Notes under the pieces: model-generated
What the model saw: the letters and a program-made list of their open reading frames with translations, nothing else
The model's database searches: none
What the model was told of the DNA's origin: nothing
Shown here: positions 47,698-60,074 of the stretch, piece after piece
Position numbering within the stretch: the first letter of the stretch is position 1
Layout: the number at the start of each line of letters is the position of its first letter
Assembly: GCA_949752795.1 (NCBI GenBank)
Contig: OX457061.1
Location: forward strand, 5,453,239-5,517,238
From: Hyperoodon ampullatus
Lineage: Eukaryota > Chordata > Mammalia > Artiodactyla > Ziphiidae
Direction of reading: 5' to 3'
DNA length: 64,000 nt
Translations under genes and position numbers: made by a program

Positions 47698-49793
47698 ATC
47701 TGTGGGATGTAGCCAAAGCAATTCTTAGAGGGAAATTTATAGCACTAAAATGCCTGTATTAGAAAAGAACAGTCTCAAATCAATGACATTAGCTTCTACC
47801 TTAAGAAACTAGAAAAAAAGAGTAAATAAAACCCAAAGTAAGTAGGAAAATGAAATAATAAAGGCCAAGTAAAAAAGTAATAGGAAAAAAATCAATGAAA
47901 CCAAAAGCTGGTTCCTTTGAGATCAATAAAATTGATAAACCTCTAGCTAGACTGATGAGGTAAAAAAAGACACAAATCACCACTAACAGGAAAGAGGGAA
48001 GTGAAATCATTATGAATTCTATCCCCATTAAAAGGATGATTATCAGTGACTATTACAAAAAACGTCATGCCAATAAATTCGATAACTCAAATGAAATGAA
48101 CAAATTTCTTGGAAGGCACAAACTACCAAAGTTCACTCAAGAAGTGGATAAGCTGAATAGTCCTATATCTACTAAAGAAACTGAAATTTCCAAGCCAAAA
48201 TGGCTTCAGTGGTGAATTCTACCAAACACTTAAGGATGAAATAATAACAAATCTACATAAACTCTTCCAGAAAACTGAAAAGGAAGGAACACTCCCCAAC
48301 TCATTCTGTAAGGCCGGCATTACTCTGATACCAGAATGAAACAATGATATTACAAAAAACCAAAATCTACAGACCAATATTGCTCATTAAGACATGAAAA
48401 AATTCTTAACAAAATTTTAGCAAATTGAATCCAACCATATATAAAAAAAGGACAATACATCATTACCAACAATTGGTTTAACATTAGAAAACCGATCAAT
48501 CTGACAAGGGCACCAAGGCAATTCAAAGGGGGAAAAAAAAAGAGTCTTTTCTGCAAATGGTGCTGGGACAACTGAATATCCACATGCAAAATAAAGATGT
48601 TGAACCACAGAGTCACACTATTTACAAAAATTAACTCAGAACAGATCAAAGACCTAAATGTGAGAGCTCAAACAATAAAAGTTAGAAGAAAACACAGGAG
48701 TAAATCTTTATGATCTTGGATTAAGCAATGGTTTCTTAAACACATACCTATATGTAAGACACCTATAGCACAAGCAACAAAAGAAAAAAATAAACTGAAT
48801 TTCATCAAAATTAAAAATTTTGTTGTTCCAAAGGACACTATCAAGAAAGTGAAAACTATTCAAAGAATGGGAAAACATATTCACAAATCATGTATCTGAT
48901 AAGGGACTTGAATGTAGATTACATAAAGAATATGACACCTCAACAATTAAGATAAATAACCCAATTAAAAAACAGGCAAAGGATCTAAATAGACATGTCT
49001 TTAAGGAAGATACAAATGGCCAATAAGCATATGAATAGACTCCCAATTATCATTCATTAGTCATAAGGGAAATGCATATCAAAACCACAAGGAGATACCA
49101 TGTAACACCCATTAGGATAGCTGTAATCAAAAAGTTGGACGATAACAAATATTAGTGAGGATGTGGAGAAATTGGAACCTCATACGTTGCTACTGGGAAT
49201 CTAAAATGGTGCAGCTGCTTTGGAAAACAGTTTGAACTACATTTAGCTCAAAAAGCTAAATGCAGAATTACCATATGATCTAGCAATTCCACTCCTAAAA
49301 CATTACCCCAAATAACTGAAAGCAAGGACTCCAACAGATACTTGTACAAGAAGAGGGGAAACACCGAAGTGTCAACTTACAGATGAATGGATAAGTAAAA
49401 TAGGACATACGCGCACAATGGAATATTATTCAGCCATAAAAAGAATGAAATTCTGACATGCGCTACAACATGGATAAATCTCGAAAATTTGAGCGAAATA
49501 AGCCAGACACAAAAGGACAAATACTGTATGATTCTACTTATATGATGTACCTAGAACAGACAAATTCTTAGAGACAGAAAGTAGAATAAAGGCTACCAGA
49601 CACTAGAGGGAAGGGGGAGTGAAGAGTTACTATTTAATGGCTACAGTTTCTGAATGAGATAATGAAAAAGTTCTGGAAACAGATAGTGGTGAAGGTTACA
49701 CAACACTGTAAATGTACTTAATGTCACTATACACTTAAAATGGTTAAATTAATAAATTTTGTTATACATATATTTTACAATTAAAAAAAAATA
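47698..49793 (+). mobile_element. L1 fragment, ORF2 to 3' end, degraded
   Basis: GTGGGATGTAGCCAAAGCAA, AAATTTCTTGGAAGGCACAA, AGATACCATGTAACACCCAT and GGAATATTATTCAGCCATAA follow L1 ORF2 and its 3' region, ending in an A-rich tail near 49785. Stop codons in every frame and internal deletions (about 48530, 48350) show it is dead. It is antisense to NUP214. Confidence 0.82.
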
Positions 49794-50559
49794 AAGCTTC
49801 CTAACTGTTCTCCCTGTTTCTACCATTCCTCACTCCAGCCCTTTTCATCTATTCTCAATATAAGAACCAGAAGCTTCCTGCTAAAACCATAGGTCAAGAG
49901 AACTATCTGCATTTATCAAACCTCATGGACTTTTACACCAAAAAAAGGTGAATTTTACTGTGTTAATTATGCCCCAATATTTTAAAAAATTGCTAAATTG
50001 CTTTTAATAAAGGAAACATAAATCAGATCAGTTTGCTCAACATCCATTGGTCAGCCAGGTCCTGACCGAGGCTTACTAGATGTTACAAGACCTGTATCCC
50101 GGGCCCCGGCCCCGCTATCCCTCTCCCTCCAGCCACCAGTGGTTGTCTGGCTCCTTCCTGAACCTGCCAGATATGCTCTCACTACAGGCCTGGTGCTTGG
50201 GGCTTTCTTCCTTAGGATATTCATGCGACCTGCTCTCTGGTCTTCGGTCTTTATTCAAATGTTAAGTGTCAAAAGACACTGCAAGGCAAAATATTACATA
50301 AGACGGGAGAATCCAGTTTAATGGTGAAAGAAATATGGTCCGATATTTCTGAGATATTTTAGTCATTAGCCATGTATGAATAGCACCTTCCTTGTTCCTA
50401 TTTAAAATTGCAACCCATGTCCACACAACAGTCCCTAAACCCCTTCTCTGCTTTAATTTTCTCCATCATACCTATCGCCACCTAAAATACTATATATTTT
50501 ACGTACCATTTGTCTCTCTGTGACAAGGGCAGGGTTTGGGGGTTTTGGGGAATCTGTTT

Positions 50560-50655
50560 TGTTAACTGCTTTATCCCTGGCACCTAGAACAGTGTGTGGC
50601 ATATAGGAAATGCTCATAAAGTATTTGTAGAAAGAATGAATAAATGAACGCCAAA
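50560..50655 (+). repeat. L2 LINE 3'-end fragment
   Basis: ATCCCTGGCACCTAGAACAG, TGTGTGGCATATAGGAAATG and GAAAGAATGAATAAATGAAC match the L2 terminus very well. Confidence 0.75.
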
Positions 50656-50739
50656 ATTCCTGAAAGGAATGATCTATCCGGTGTGCTTTGGAAAAAAACC
50701 CAACCAACCAAAAATCCCACCGTATTTCTAACCTCATTC

Positions 50740-51225
50740 GGCCCTGCTTTCTTCATCCTCCATTTCCTGCCAGGTCTCTAGACATACTGGCCTTCGTTCA
50801 CCTTCACCTCAAACATGCTCTGTCCTTTCCCAGGTCTGGGCGTTTACACATCCTGCACCCTCTGTTTATAACAATCTTCTCTCCACTCTGCCTGGCAGCT
50901 TCTGGTCACTGCTCAACTTTCAGCTAAAACACCTTTTCCTTCCCAGCCTCATCAGCCCCAGATTCAACCAGATGGCCTCACTGTGTGCCTTCTTAGCACC
51001 TTGTACGTCTCCTTCATCCAACTCATACTGCAGTTAGAGAACTGTTGATGTAATGGGTCGTCTAGTGGCTAAGATCTTCTTGCTAAGATCTAAGTGCCAG
51101 GAAAGCGGGGACCTGGTATGTCTTACTCACTACTGGATCCCAAATACCCAGGGTGTTATCATGTTCATGGCAGACACCCCTTAAGAACCTGCTGAATCAC
51201 GTGACTGAGCACTGGAGAGGAGTCT
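50740..51225 (+). repeat. L2 LINE 3' region, second copy
   Basis: CCTTCACCTCAAACATGCTC, CTCAACTTTCAGCTAAAACA, TGTGCCTTCTTAGCACCTTG and GTCTTACTCACTACTGGATC give the order of the L2 3' region. Confidence 0.65.
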
Positions 51226-51338
51226 AGATAGCCAAGGGTTTGCTCCAGATGAACCCTCTTCCTGAAAACAGGAGATGAATATAAGGGATGAGGCCAATGA
51301 ACATAAGATATACCAACGGCAGAAATGTGTAAGCTCAT

Positions 51339-52206
51339 TTTTTTTGTTTGTTTGCTTTTGTTTTAAAATTTTTATTGGAGTACAGTTGATTTACAATGTT
51401 GTGTTAGTTTCAGGTGTAGAGGAAAGTGAATCCGTTATACATACACATACATCCACTCCTCTTTTTTTTTTTTAGATTCTTTTCCCATATAGGCCATTCC
51501 AGAGTATTGAGTAGAGTTCCCTGTGCTAGACAGCAGGTTCTTATTAGTTATCTGTTTTATATATAGTAGCGTGTATATGTCAGTCCTAGTCTCCCAATTT
51601 ATCGCTCCCCCCCTTATCCCTTGGTAACCATAAGTTTTTCTACCTCCATGACTCTACTTCTGTCTTGTTAAGTTCATTTGTACCCCTTTTTTTTTAGATT
51701 CCACATATAAGTGATATCATATGATATTTGCCTTTCTGTTTCTGACTTACTTCACTCAGTATGACAATCTCTAGGTCCACCCACATTGCTACAAATGGCA
51801 TTATTTTGTTCTTTTTTATGGCTGAGTAATATCCCACTGTATATATGTACCACATCTTCTTTATCCATTCCTCTGTTGATGGACATTTAGATTGCTTCCA
51901 TGTCTTGGCTATTGTAAATAGTGCTTCAGTCAACACTGGGATGCATGTATCTTTTGGAATTATGGTTTTCTCCGGGTATATGCCCAGTAGTGGGATTGCT
52001 GGGTCATATGGTAGTTCTGTTTTTTAGTTTTTTAAGGAGCCTCCATACTGTTCTCCATAGTGGCTGTAACCAATTTACATTCCCACCCACAGTGTAGGAG
52101 AGTTTCCTTTTCTGCACACCCTCTCCAGCATTTATTGTTTGTAGATTTTTTGATGATGGCCATTCTGACCGTGTGAGGTGATACTTCACCGTAGTTTTGA
52201 TTTGCA
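51339..52206 (-). mobile_element. Young 5'-truncated L1 with 18-bp TSD
   Basis: Reverse-oriented L1 from its poly-A end (a T-rich start at 51339) through the 3'UTR (TTTATTGGAGTACAGTTGAT) to the C-terminal part of ORF2. The ORF2 remnant at 51694-51936 (minus) is open for 80 codons and includes GYYSAIKKNKIM. The duplication AGAAATGTGTAAGCTCAT is perfect at 51321-51338 and 52207-52224. It is in the sense orientation in NUP214 intron 24. Confidence 0.92.
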
Positions 52207-52550
52207 AGAAATGTGTAAGCTCATCTTATAATAAATCTCTTTAAGATATTACTCAGAAAAAGTTAAATGCAAAATTAAATATTTAAAATACACTTACCAA
52301 ACTACTGCTTAAGAGAATCTGAAAGTAATTTTATAATGAATGTAATTCCCTCTCAAGCTTTCTTATTGGGGGAGGTGGTAAATACCAATTTCCACTTGTC
52401 AATTATGCTTAGATTCACCTATTATTCAACAAGTGGTTATTAAAAAGGAACTGCATTCCAGGCACCACTCTGGGCTTACAAGTTAAATAAGTGCACCAGA
52501 GTCTATACTCTGTGGGGAAAGGAAGAGAGTTTCTTCGATTCCTTTTTAAC

Positions 52551-52760
52551 TTTTTTTTTTTTTTGGTGGTACGCGCGGGCCTCTCACTGTTGTGGTCTCT
52601 CCTGTTACGGAGCACAGGCTCCAGACGTGCAGGCTCAGCAGCCATGGCTCACGGGCCCAGCCGCTCCACGGCATGTGGGATCTTCCCGGACCGGGGCATG
52701 AACCCGTGTCCCCTGCATCGGCAGGCGGACTCTCAACCACTGTGCCACTAGGGAAGCCCC
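52551..52760 (-). mobile_element. CHR SINE, short form, with TSD
   Basis: Reverse-oriented from a T run and GGTGGTACGCGCGGGCCTCT to GCCACTAGGGAAGCCCC. CCTTTTTAACT flanks it at about 52541-52551 and 52760-52770. It is in the sense orientation in intron 24. Confidence 0.9.
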
Positions 52761-52770
52761 CTTTTTAACT

Positions 52771-54226
52771 CTTGTGTCTATTTTTCTTAGTCAGAAAAAA
52801 GGGAAAACTCAGCATTGCTCCTTTAACAAAGCCCTTAACAATGATTAGCTCAGATGAACCTTGGAGGGAAACAAAGCCTGAGATAAGATAAAGGAAATCA
52901 CCAATAGGTGCTTCTCACACATGGTTAACAGCTAAAATACCTCAGAAATACCAGACCATATTTCTTTCACCATTAAGCTGGATTTTCCTGTCTTATGTAA
53001 TATTCTGCCTTGCAGTGGCTTTTCTTTGCCTACCCTACACTAGGAATCTGGCTATAACTCCCAAACTCTAATGCATAGTTCTTTCCCTTGAGAAGTTCAC
53101 AACGACCACAAATGCCATCTTGGTCTAAACAGCATACCAAAGCTTCAAGGTCACTACAAGATAGGAAAGCAAGTAGGCTTGTTTTTGGCTGTTAGTATGG
53201 CCCTGAGATAACTAAGAAATTCCTGGCAGTGTTGATAAATGGACCAATGTGGAAAGAAGAGGCCAGTGGACTAGTGCAGCAGGGCCACTCGATAAAGCCA
53301 AAACAGAATAGTGAGCAGACCTGGGGGCAGGGGAGTAGGAGAAAGCTAATGTAAACCGGAAAAAACACAGGGTCTGTGGCTGTTCTTCTCACCGCTGGGC
53401 TAGTAATGGGCACCAGACTCTAAATGCCTGAATGACACTGGTCCTCACGATCCCTACATTCAGACTGAGGAAACAGCCCTCAAGTCTTCCCTCTTCAGCC
53501 ACACTGAAGAGCTCCTGGCTACAAAATACACAGGGCAACAGGGCACAAGCATATTCTATGAACCGTGCTGCCCAGAACAGTGACACGGAGTCAATGCCTT
53601 GAATTCTAAACACAGATTCAGACTTAAGAAAAGTCAGCTCTGGCAGCAATGATCTGGCCCTCAGATATGGCATGAAGACAAGCTAGAAGTCTCCAAACAG
53701 AGCTGGTGCCTTTTAAAAGATTGTTTTTTCATACAAAAGGTATGAGAAACTTGAAAGAAGAGGAACGCCTGGAGACAGGAAGGAAGGAAGGAGAGACCGT
53801 CAATCTCAGGATCATCACTGGGTTTTCAGAATCAACAGTCTGCATTAGAGTCGAAGTGCCAACTCAGGAGCCTCAAGGGTATTAAAAAACAAAAAAAATC
53901 AAAAATCAAACCGTACACCTTACCTGACTTAGTAACCGTAATGTGTATCATACGTAGACTTACACATGACAAACAGCATACTGAGTATATATCACCAAGA
54001 CTCTGAAGGTTTATGAGGCAACTGTTACTGCCAGTTGAAGAGGACAATCTCCTGAAAACCCAGTTGTGTACCCAAGATTAGCTGTCCACTCCACCCCTCT
54101 TATAACCTAAAGTTCTGCAGGAAAAACAGTCACACTCTGACAATGGCAATGCTGCTCCCTGCAGGCAGTTCACCACTATTACAGAATAATTCACGGGCTT
54201 AAACACACTGAAAAGTAGTAACATAC
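52771..54226. other. Intron 24 proximal part, nothing recognised
   Basis: This is unique-looking sequence just downstream of exon 24 in the transcript. A short GGAAGGAAGGAAGG run lies near 53777-53791. Confidence 0.4.
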
Positions 54227-54326
54227 CCCATCGCTGCAGAGGGGGCTGTAGGATTATTCTTCAGTTCCTGCACATTTACCACTTGAGGGACATTCTTCAA
54301 GGTTGATTCGGTCAAAGTACTGACAG
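54227..54326 (-). CDS. NUP214: NUP214 exon 24
   Basis: This is a 100-nt exon with acceptor TTTAAATAG and donor ATGGG|GTATGT. It encodes [19 protein letters not shown], then [15 protein letters not shown]. Human has NTLTEST and NPATPSTAMG at the ends. The last three bases before the acceptor AG are not pyrimidine-rich; the CT tract lies further upstream. Phase is 2 nt + 32 codons + 2 nt. Confidence 0.95.
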
Positions 54327-55615
54327 CTATTTAAATAGAGAAGAGAAAGGCACATTAATTGCAGTAAAGGATCAAAAATTCTAGCCAGCTATAAACTAGG
54401 ACACAAACTCAAGCAGAATGCAAACTTATTATATACAGGAAATTTAGGTTGCTCTGCAGCACTGTGTTCAGTGGAGTGCCTGGCCTACCCCGTTCATAAA
54501 AATTATGTGGTGAAGCTTTATGCAATTTAATCAAATATACTAGTTTAGAAAAAAGGAATTCCCTAGCCAGCTTTTATACAGCAGAGATGAGATACCTGCC
54601 ATATTGTTGGCTCGCCCTGCAAAAGGGCAGAAAGAGCTAGAGGATTAGCAGTGTTCGGACTAAGGGCTTCTGCCATCCATCATGCATTCATTCTTTCAAT
54701 TGTTCTTTCGCATGAGCTTATTATTGTCAGACTCAGGTGCTGGGAATACAAAAAAATGTCTAAAACATAGTTCCTTGTCTAAAGAAGCTCACGCCTTAGT
54801 GAGACAGACACGATGAATAAAACGTGAAAAATGAGGCCAAGAGGGCTGAATTAAGGAACGGCAACAGGGATTGACCTGACACCTACTTAACTATCTTAGG
54901 CTTGTCAGCTTTCATATCTCCTTTTTTGTGTTTTATAATTTAAAGCTGTGGCCCAAGACAATGATATTTCATAATTAACTATTAAGAAGGCCTAAGCAAA
55001 GCTCTTAGATCTCTTCCAACTATACTTTGGGCAAAGTTGAAAGCTGTAGCCCAGGTAGGACGGTGGGTCCATGGCAGCTCACTTCACTCCCTCGTCCAGA
55101 GAGGTAACCAGGGACATCTTGCCCATGACCGCATGTATTTCATCCTTCATATTCAGAGGTGCCTACACCTTAGACATATTTGCTTCCAAAATGATAACAG
55201 ATATCACACCACCTCCTGCTGAGAGTGGAATAATCCTAAATCCTGACAGACTTTAAGTTTATAAAAAACCAACTCAATCAGGTTGATTTTGGGCCTGTTC
55301 AGCACAATGCTAAGATTCTGCTTGGTCCAACCAATATTTAAAACATCAAAGGTTTCTTATTTTTTCAGACGGCTCAAAAGTGCCTTAAAAAGTTATCTGG
55401 TTTTTGCTCTTTCATATCTATTTTAGATGGCTTAATAAGGGTTTTAATATTTGAACTTTTCCTAGAAATCTTTTATTATTATATAATGGTAATTCTTTTT
55501 TGTCTAAATAAAACCATCATGTCTTTTTAGTCTTTTAAAATTTTAGTCTAAATTGGTATGTGTTCTAAGCAGTTACAGAACTAAAAAATAATTTTATTCA
55601 GCTAAAACAAAAATA
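54327..55615. other. Intron 23 distal part
   Basis: An old MIR/L2-like phrase lies near 54690-54800 (GGTGCTGGGAATACAAAAAA). The rest is not recognised. Confidence 0.4.
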
Positions 55616-55626
55616 TTTGATTTATA

Positions 55627-55815
55627 GCCGAGTTTCTCAACCTTGGCACTATTGACATTTTGGGGCTGGATAATTCTTTGTTGTGGGGTTGTCTTGTGCA
55701 TTTAGGATTTTTTTTGCAGCATTCCTGGCCTCTACCCACTAAATGCCAGCAACACTGCCAACTGTTGGAGGGGAGATGGGCAGGGCAAAATAGCCTCTGG
55801 CTGAGAACCACTGGC
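55627..55815 (-). repeat. MER20 DNA transposon
   Basis: GAGTTTCTCAACCTTGGCAC, TAATTCTTTGTTGTGGGG, CTCTACCCACTAAATGCCAG and CTCTGGCTGAGAACCACTGG cover MER20 from end to end with its inverted TTCTCAACC/GGTTGAGAA-type termini. Confidence 0.85.
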
Positions 55816-56004
55816 TTGTAAACATTGATAGCTAGTGATAACTGAGGTCCCGAGGCGAACTACCTATAAATCTTAAGGTAGAAAATCACGGATAGCCACA
55901 AACCACTGACAAAATGCAAAAGCTGATTAGCTTCTTAGAGTTTTCATCTGTCAAGTTTCCATCTTAAATTTGCAGTCTTAAGAGAAAAAGCTGTACTACA
56001 ATAC

Positions 56005-56150
56005 AAAGAACACAGGGTTGGAGTCTGGGTTTTGTTACGTATTGGTCAGGTGACCTTCACCTCTCCAAACCCTACATTACTCAAAAGCAAAATGGGCACA
56101 CTTATACCCACCTCAGAGGGTGGCTGGGATCCTTAAGATACCATCAGACA
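56005..56150 (+). repeat. MIR SINE
   Basis: ACACAGGGTTGGAGTCTGGG, CAGGTGACCTTCACCTCTCC and ACCCACCTCAGAGGGTGGCT follow MIR. Confidence 0.65.
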
Positions 56151-56475
56151 ACTCTAATGTTATTAGGTGATCTAACTGTGAAGATTAGTTTTGGGCTTAA
56201 AGAAGACATTATTCAAAACTAGGGATTAACAACTCCATCAAAAAACCCCACTGATCTCCCACTTAACTGAATGTGGCAGATAATACTGCCCCTTAAAGGG
56301 AAAGTTCCCGACTAAGTCTCTGCCTTCGCAGAACTCTCTCCCGCAAAAGGTGAAGACCTATCACATCAGCCCTCTCTTCTGAAGGGCAGCAAGGAGAGCC
56401 CGCCGTTTCCTGGCACCTGTGTCCTGGCCCGGGGCTCAGACAGCTCACCATCAGCCCCAGCAGAGATGTTCTTAC

Positions 56476-56637
56476 CTGGCGCCTGACTGGCCATCTGCCG
56501 TCTCAGGGCTGCCGCAGCGGCCGCCTGGGGAGCAGAGATGGGGTGGGAAGGGCCAGGGGCGCCATGCTTCACGGTTTTTGTTGCAAGCATTGTGCTATCA
56601 GCCCCTTGGGGAATAATTTTGCTAGCAGGTGTAGACA
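56476..56637 (-). CDS. NUP214: NUP214 exon 23
   Basis: This is a 162-nt exon, acceptor TTTTTTCCTCAG, donor CCAG|GTAAGA. It encodes [18 protein letters not shown], then [18 protein letters not shown], a six-Ala run and [10 protein letters not shown]. Human has VATSASKII at the start. It is part of the Ser/Pro/Ala linker. Phase is 2 nt + 53 codons + 1 nt, continuous with exons 22 and 24. Confidence 0.96.
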
Positions 56638-57396
56638 CTGAGGAAAAAAGATAAATTAAGTGAGACAGTGGGTCACAGAAGAAGAAAACACAAAAATTAA
56701 AATGGTAAATTCTCCATGTGTGGCTGCAGGGAAAATGTTAAGATTAAAAATCCTGAAGCATTAACATAGAAAAGTACTGGCAAACTGACAGGCTGGCGCT
56801 TTTATCTTTCAAAGATGCTGCAGGCAATTTGCCTGCCCACTTCTATTAGTGAAAATACTTCACATGATCATTTCCTCTGACACTGAGCAAGACATAACTT
56901 TTGTGCCAAAACAGAGCAATGTCCTGCTCTCCTCTCATAAAATCTCTCCATTCTGGTACCTCATGCCCGGCTCTGTCCTCTTAGAAGTCACTGTAATACA
57001 AAGTCCTGCTGCTCTGAAATGAAGGTGTGACAGCACAATACAGGTCCCATCAGCGAGCCAACACAGACAATGAGCATTCTGGCTGGTGAACTCTGAGGCA
57101 CAACATGGCTACAATGGAGGGGCTGAAATGAGGTGGGACGTGAAAGGCACAAGCTGTGCTCCACAGTGAAGCAGTAACTGTGAACCCTGCAGGGTATTCT
57201 CTTCCTCAGGTCCTACCAACCACTTTCAAGGGGAACACACCTCTTGAATCTGTCCTGTAATTTCTACAATATTAACAGAAATGGGCTGGAACCCATAACT
57301 TATGGGTGTGATAATATAAAACCCAGTTACAGTTCCTCCAGGAGTTAGAGATCTCTTAGGGAAAAAAGATCATTTCCTGTCTCATTGTTTACTTAC
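56638..57396. other. Intron 22, nothing recognised
   Basis: This is a 759-nt intron without repeats I can name. Confidence 0.5.
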
Positions 57397-57657
57397 CTGA
57401 AGTTCCCATCACACCTGGCGAACCATGAATCAGGTGAGATTTAGCAAAAGGAGTCGCCTGGGGCAAAAGACTGGGCTGGATGGAAGGCGTCCGAACCACG
57501 GGAGCATGCCGGGGAACCTGGACCACTGCGTCATCATCCTTACAGGATGCCCGTGTGTCTTCACCTTCCAGAGACTGGGAAATGGATGACGTTGAGCTGA
57601 CTTCATCCAAGTCTTCATAATACCTCTGAGACAGGAAAGCTGACCGAGACAGGTTGG
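57397..57657 (-). CDS. NUP214: NUP214 exon 22
   Basis: This is a 261-nt exon with acceptor GGGCTTTGTAG and donor TCAG|GTAAGT. The product starts [19 protein letters not shown], passes through a Ser-rich acidic stretch ([15 protein letters not shown]), then [18 protein letters not shown], and ends [10 protein letters not shown]. It belongs to the linker between the coiled coil and the FG domain. Compared with human, one Ser is missing before PGVMGTS. Many Ser/Thr-Pro pairs are plausible phosphorylation sites (inference). Confidence 0.96.
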
Positions 57658-58750
57658 CTACAAAGCCCAAAACAAAACGCAAAAACAAAACGCAACTTAG
57701 ACGATTCAAGTCCAAAAGACAATTCAAGTCCAAAAGCTATGTAATTTTCACTGCCGCTAGAGAAATATCCAATTTATAAATCGACTTAATTATTACTTAT
57801 TTTAAGTGGAAGCAGCTGCTGCTGAATGCGAACAAAGATACTTTTTGCTCAAATGGGCTTTGCAAAACCGAGCTGTGTAGGACAAGAACATTTTGACTGT
57901 TAAACAAAAAAAAAAAAAGTGAGGTGAGAGACGGGATGCATGCTGGTGTAAAAGCAGGAAGTTCACAGGCAATAACACCTTCTCAGAAAAGCAACAGACA
58001 AGCTTCCAGAGCAGAGTAAACAGTCCCCGTGCTGCCGCTGCTTTCCAACAATAAACTTCTGAGAACAGGCCTAACGCAAACTGGAAAAGACATCATGTCC
58101 TCAATGTGAGGGTCTCAAACACTGCCACATAAATCTGATCATTCTTCTGAATCAATTAGGTTAAAACAAAAAAATCACTGAAATCAATCTTCACCTTCCC
58201 TGTTTTTTTCCTTCCCTGAACTATGGGGTAATATGCCATGTTACTTTCTACCGTGAATTTCAGGAGTCATGTTACTGTCTGTATATTGGAAAAAAACCAA
58301 AACCAAACAAAAAACAGCCCTCTCTCCTCCTCAAGTTATGTAAAAGTATTGCTAATATTTACTGACTTATTTGCCCCATAGGCACATCACTCTGAAAGAT
58401 TTTAGTTGTCATAATGGAACCGGAACATAAATAAATGCAAGTGAAAACCAACGCTGCGTGCTAGCACTGCTGCTAGGCTGCACTGTCAATTTGGTAGCCA
58501 CCAGCCATGCGTGGCTAGATTAAAAGTAATGTAAAGTAAATAAATGAAAATTTGGAATCCTAAGTCACACCAGCCCCCTTTGAAGTGCTCAACAGCCACA
58601 GCTGAGCTGCTGTACTGGAGAGCACAGATCCAGAACACCGTCACCACTGCAGGAGGTCCTACGGGACAGCACTGTACCCAAGTGTTTTGATGCAGGTCAA
58701 TGTGCAGCAGGGTCACTTAGCAAGCCCCTCCATAACCACCAGCACCACCA
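57658..58750. other. Intron 21 distal part
   Basis: This is mostly unique sequence. An old element resembling a nonautonomous DNA transposon may lie at 58470-58690 (GTCAATTTGGTAGCCACCAG, TTGAAGTGCTCAACAGCCAC), the same phrase type as 60950-61000. Confidence 0.4.
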
Positions 58751-58752
58751 GT

Positions 58753-58925
58753 AAAACTGCAGCTAACATTTATTGAGTACTTACCTGGTACCAGGTACTG
58801 CTCAAAGCATCTAAATGAGAAATTCCTGTTATCTGTCTTTATGGTTAATGCCTAGAAAGGCTGAGTAATTTGCCCAAGGTCACGAAGTTGGTAAGTGGTA
58901 GAGCCGGAATTCAAACCTGGCGTGT
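58753..58925 (-). repeat. MIR SINE (reverse orientation)
   Basis: TAACATTTATTGAGTACTTA, CCAGGTACTGCTCAAAGCAT, TTTGCCCAAGGTCACGAAGT and GGTAGAGCCGGAATTCAAAC follow the reverse MIR consensus closely. Confidence 0.85.
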
Positions 58926-58977
58926 ATCCGACTCGAAAGACCATGTTCTTAACAATACTCTGTTATATATAAAATAC

Positions 58978-59560
58978 CCTGTGCTAGGTAGAATTTTGAC
59001 CCCACGACCCTTGCCCCCAGTGCCACACCCATGGTTATGTTCTGTTAGATGGTTATATTACATGGCCAAAGGGATTTTGCAGACACGATTAAGGTTACTA
59101 GTCAGTTGACCTTAAAACAGAGAGGTAAGCCTGGATTTTCCAGGTGGGCCCAGTATAAAATCTCAAGAGCCCTTAAAGGTAGAGAAAAGAAGCACAAGAG
59201 GAAGCAGAGAGAGTTGGCAGAAGTGGGGGCACAGAAGCATTCAATGTGCTGTTGCTGGACTGCAGACGAAGGGGGCCAGGGGCACATGCAAAGCAAAGGA
59301 GGACCTCAGTCTTATAGCTGCAAGGAACCGAATTCTGCCAACAACTCAGAAGCGGGATCTTCCCCAGAGCCTTCAGATGAGAGCTCAGACCAGGCAACAC
59401 TGACTTCAGCCTGTGAGCCCCGAGCAGAGGACCCAGCAGGGCCATGCTGCACCTGGACTTCTGACACACACAACTGTGAGATCATCAACAGGTGGTGTTA
59501 TAAGCCACTACATCTGTGATAATTTGTTACACAGCATCCACAGAAAACTAATATAAACTG
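58978..59560 (+). repeat. MaLR-like LTR (solo), ERVL class
   Basis: GACCCCACGACCCTTGCCCC, ATGGCCAAAGGGATTTTGCA, CTGGATTTTCCAGGTGGGCC, AGTCTTATAGCTGCAAGGAA and GTGATAATTTGTTACACAGC give the typical MLT1-type LTR order. No internal retroviral genes accompany it, so it is an old solo LTR. Its ORF at 59049-59519 is a by-product. Confidence 0.7.
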
Positions 59561-60074
59561 CACACTCTCTTAGGGCCACACGGCTCACACTAATTTCTCT
59601 AAAATCCCACTTCCTGAGAGTTAATAGCAACAAGAGATGACTCAGACTCATCACCTTCAGGAACTGGATAGAAAACGGAAATAACTTTCACTCCCAAGGT
59701 CTGATACCACCTGGGGGTTCTCTCAGTTTCCTTCCTTCATCTTTCTGATGCCATTCATTGGATTTGGGTGGAGGGACACCCACCAACTGAAAAATGCAAT
59801 GGCCATGCTCACTTGCAGAGGCCAGGAGCCTGGTCTGTTCAACTGTCTCAATGATGCTGCCTCCGCAGCTGACACATGCTGCTTCCTGCTGTGATCAAGG
59901 ATGCAGCTACCTTCCTGGCACTAGAAAGGGGGCCCCACTGAAACCTGAAGAAACTTACTCTGCTTAAATGCTAGCTCAGATCAGGACAGGCAGAAAGCCA
60001 CATTAACAGGAAGGAGAAGAGGTAGAAATCATGATCATATCAGTAGACACAGCAAACCTCATATCTTATGAGGA

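Noticed and set aside
47698..49793. Active L1
   Set aside because: ORF2 is broken by stops and deletions in all frames and ORF1 is missing.
59049..59519. 156-codon ORF as a gene
   Set aside because: It lies within a MaLR-like LTR, which does not code for protein. It opened by chance.
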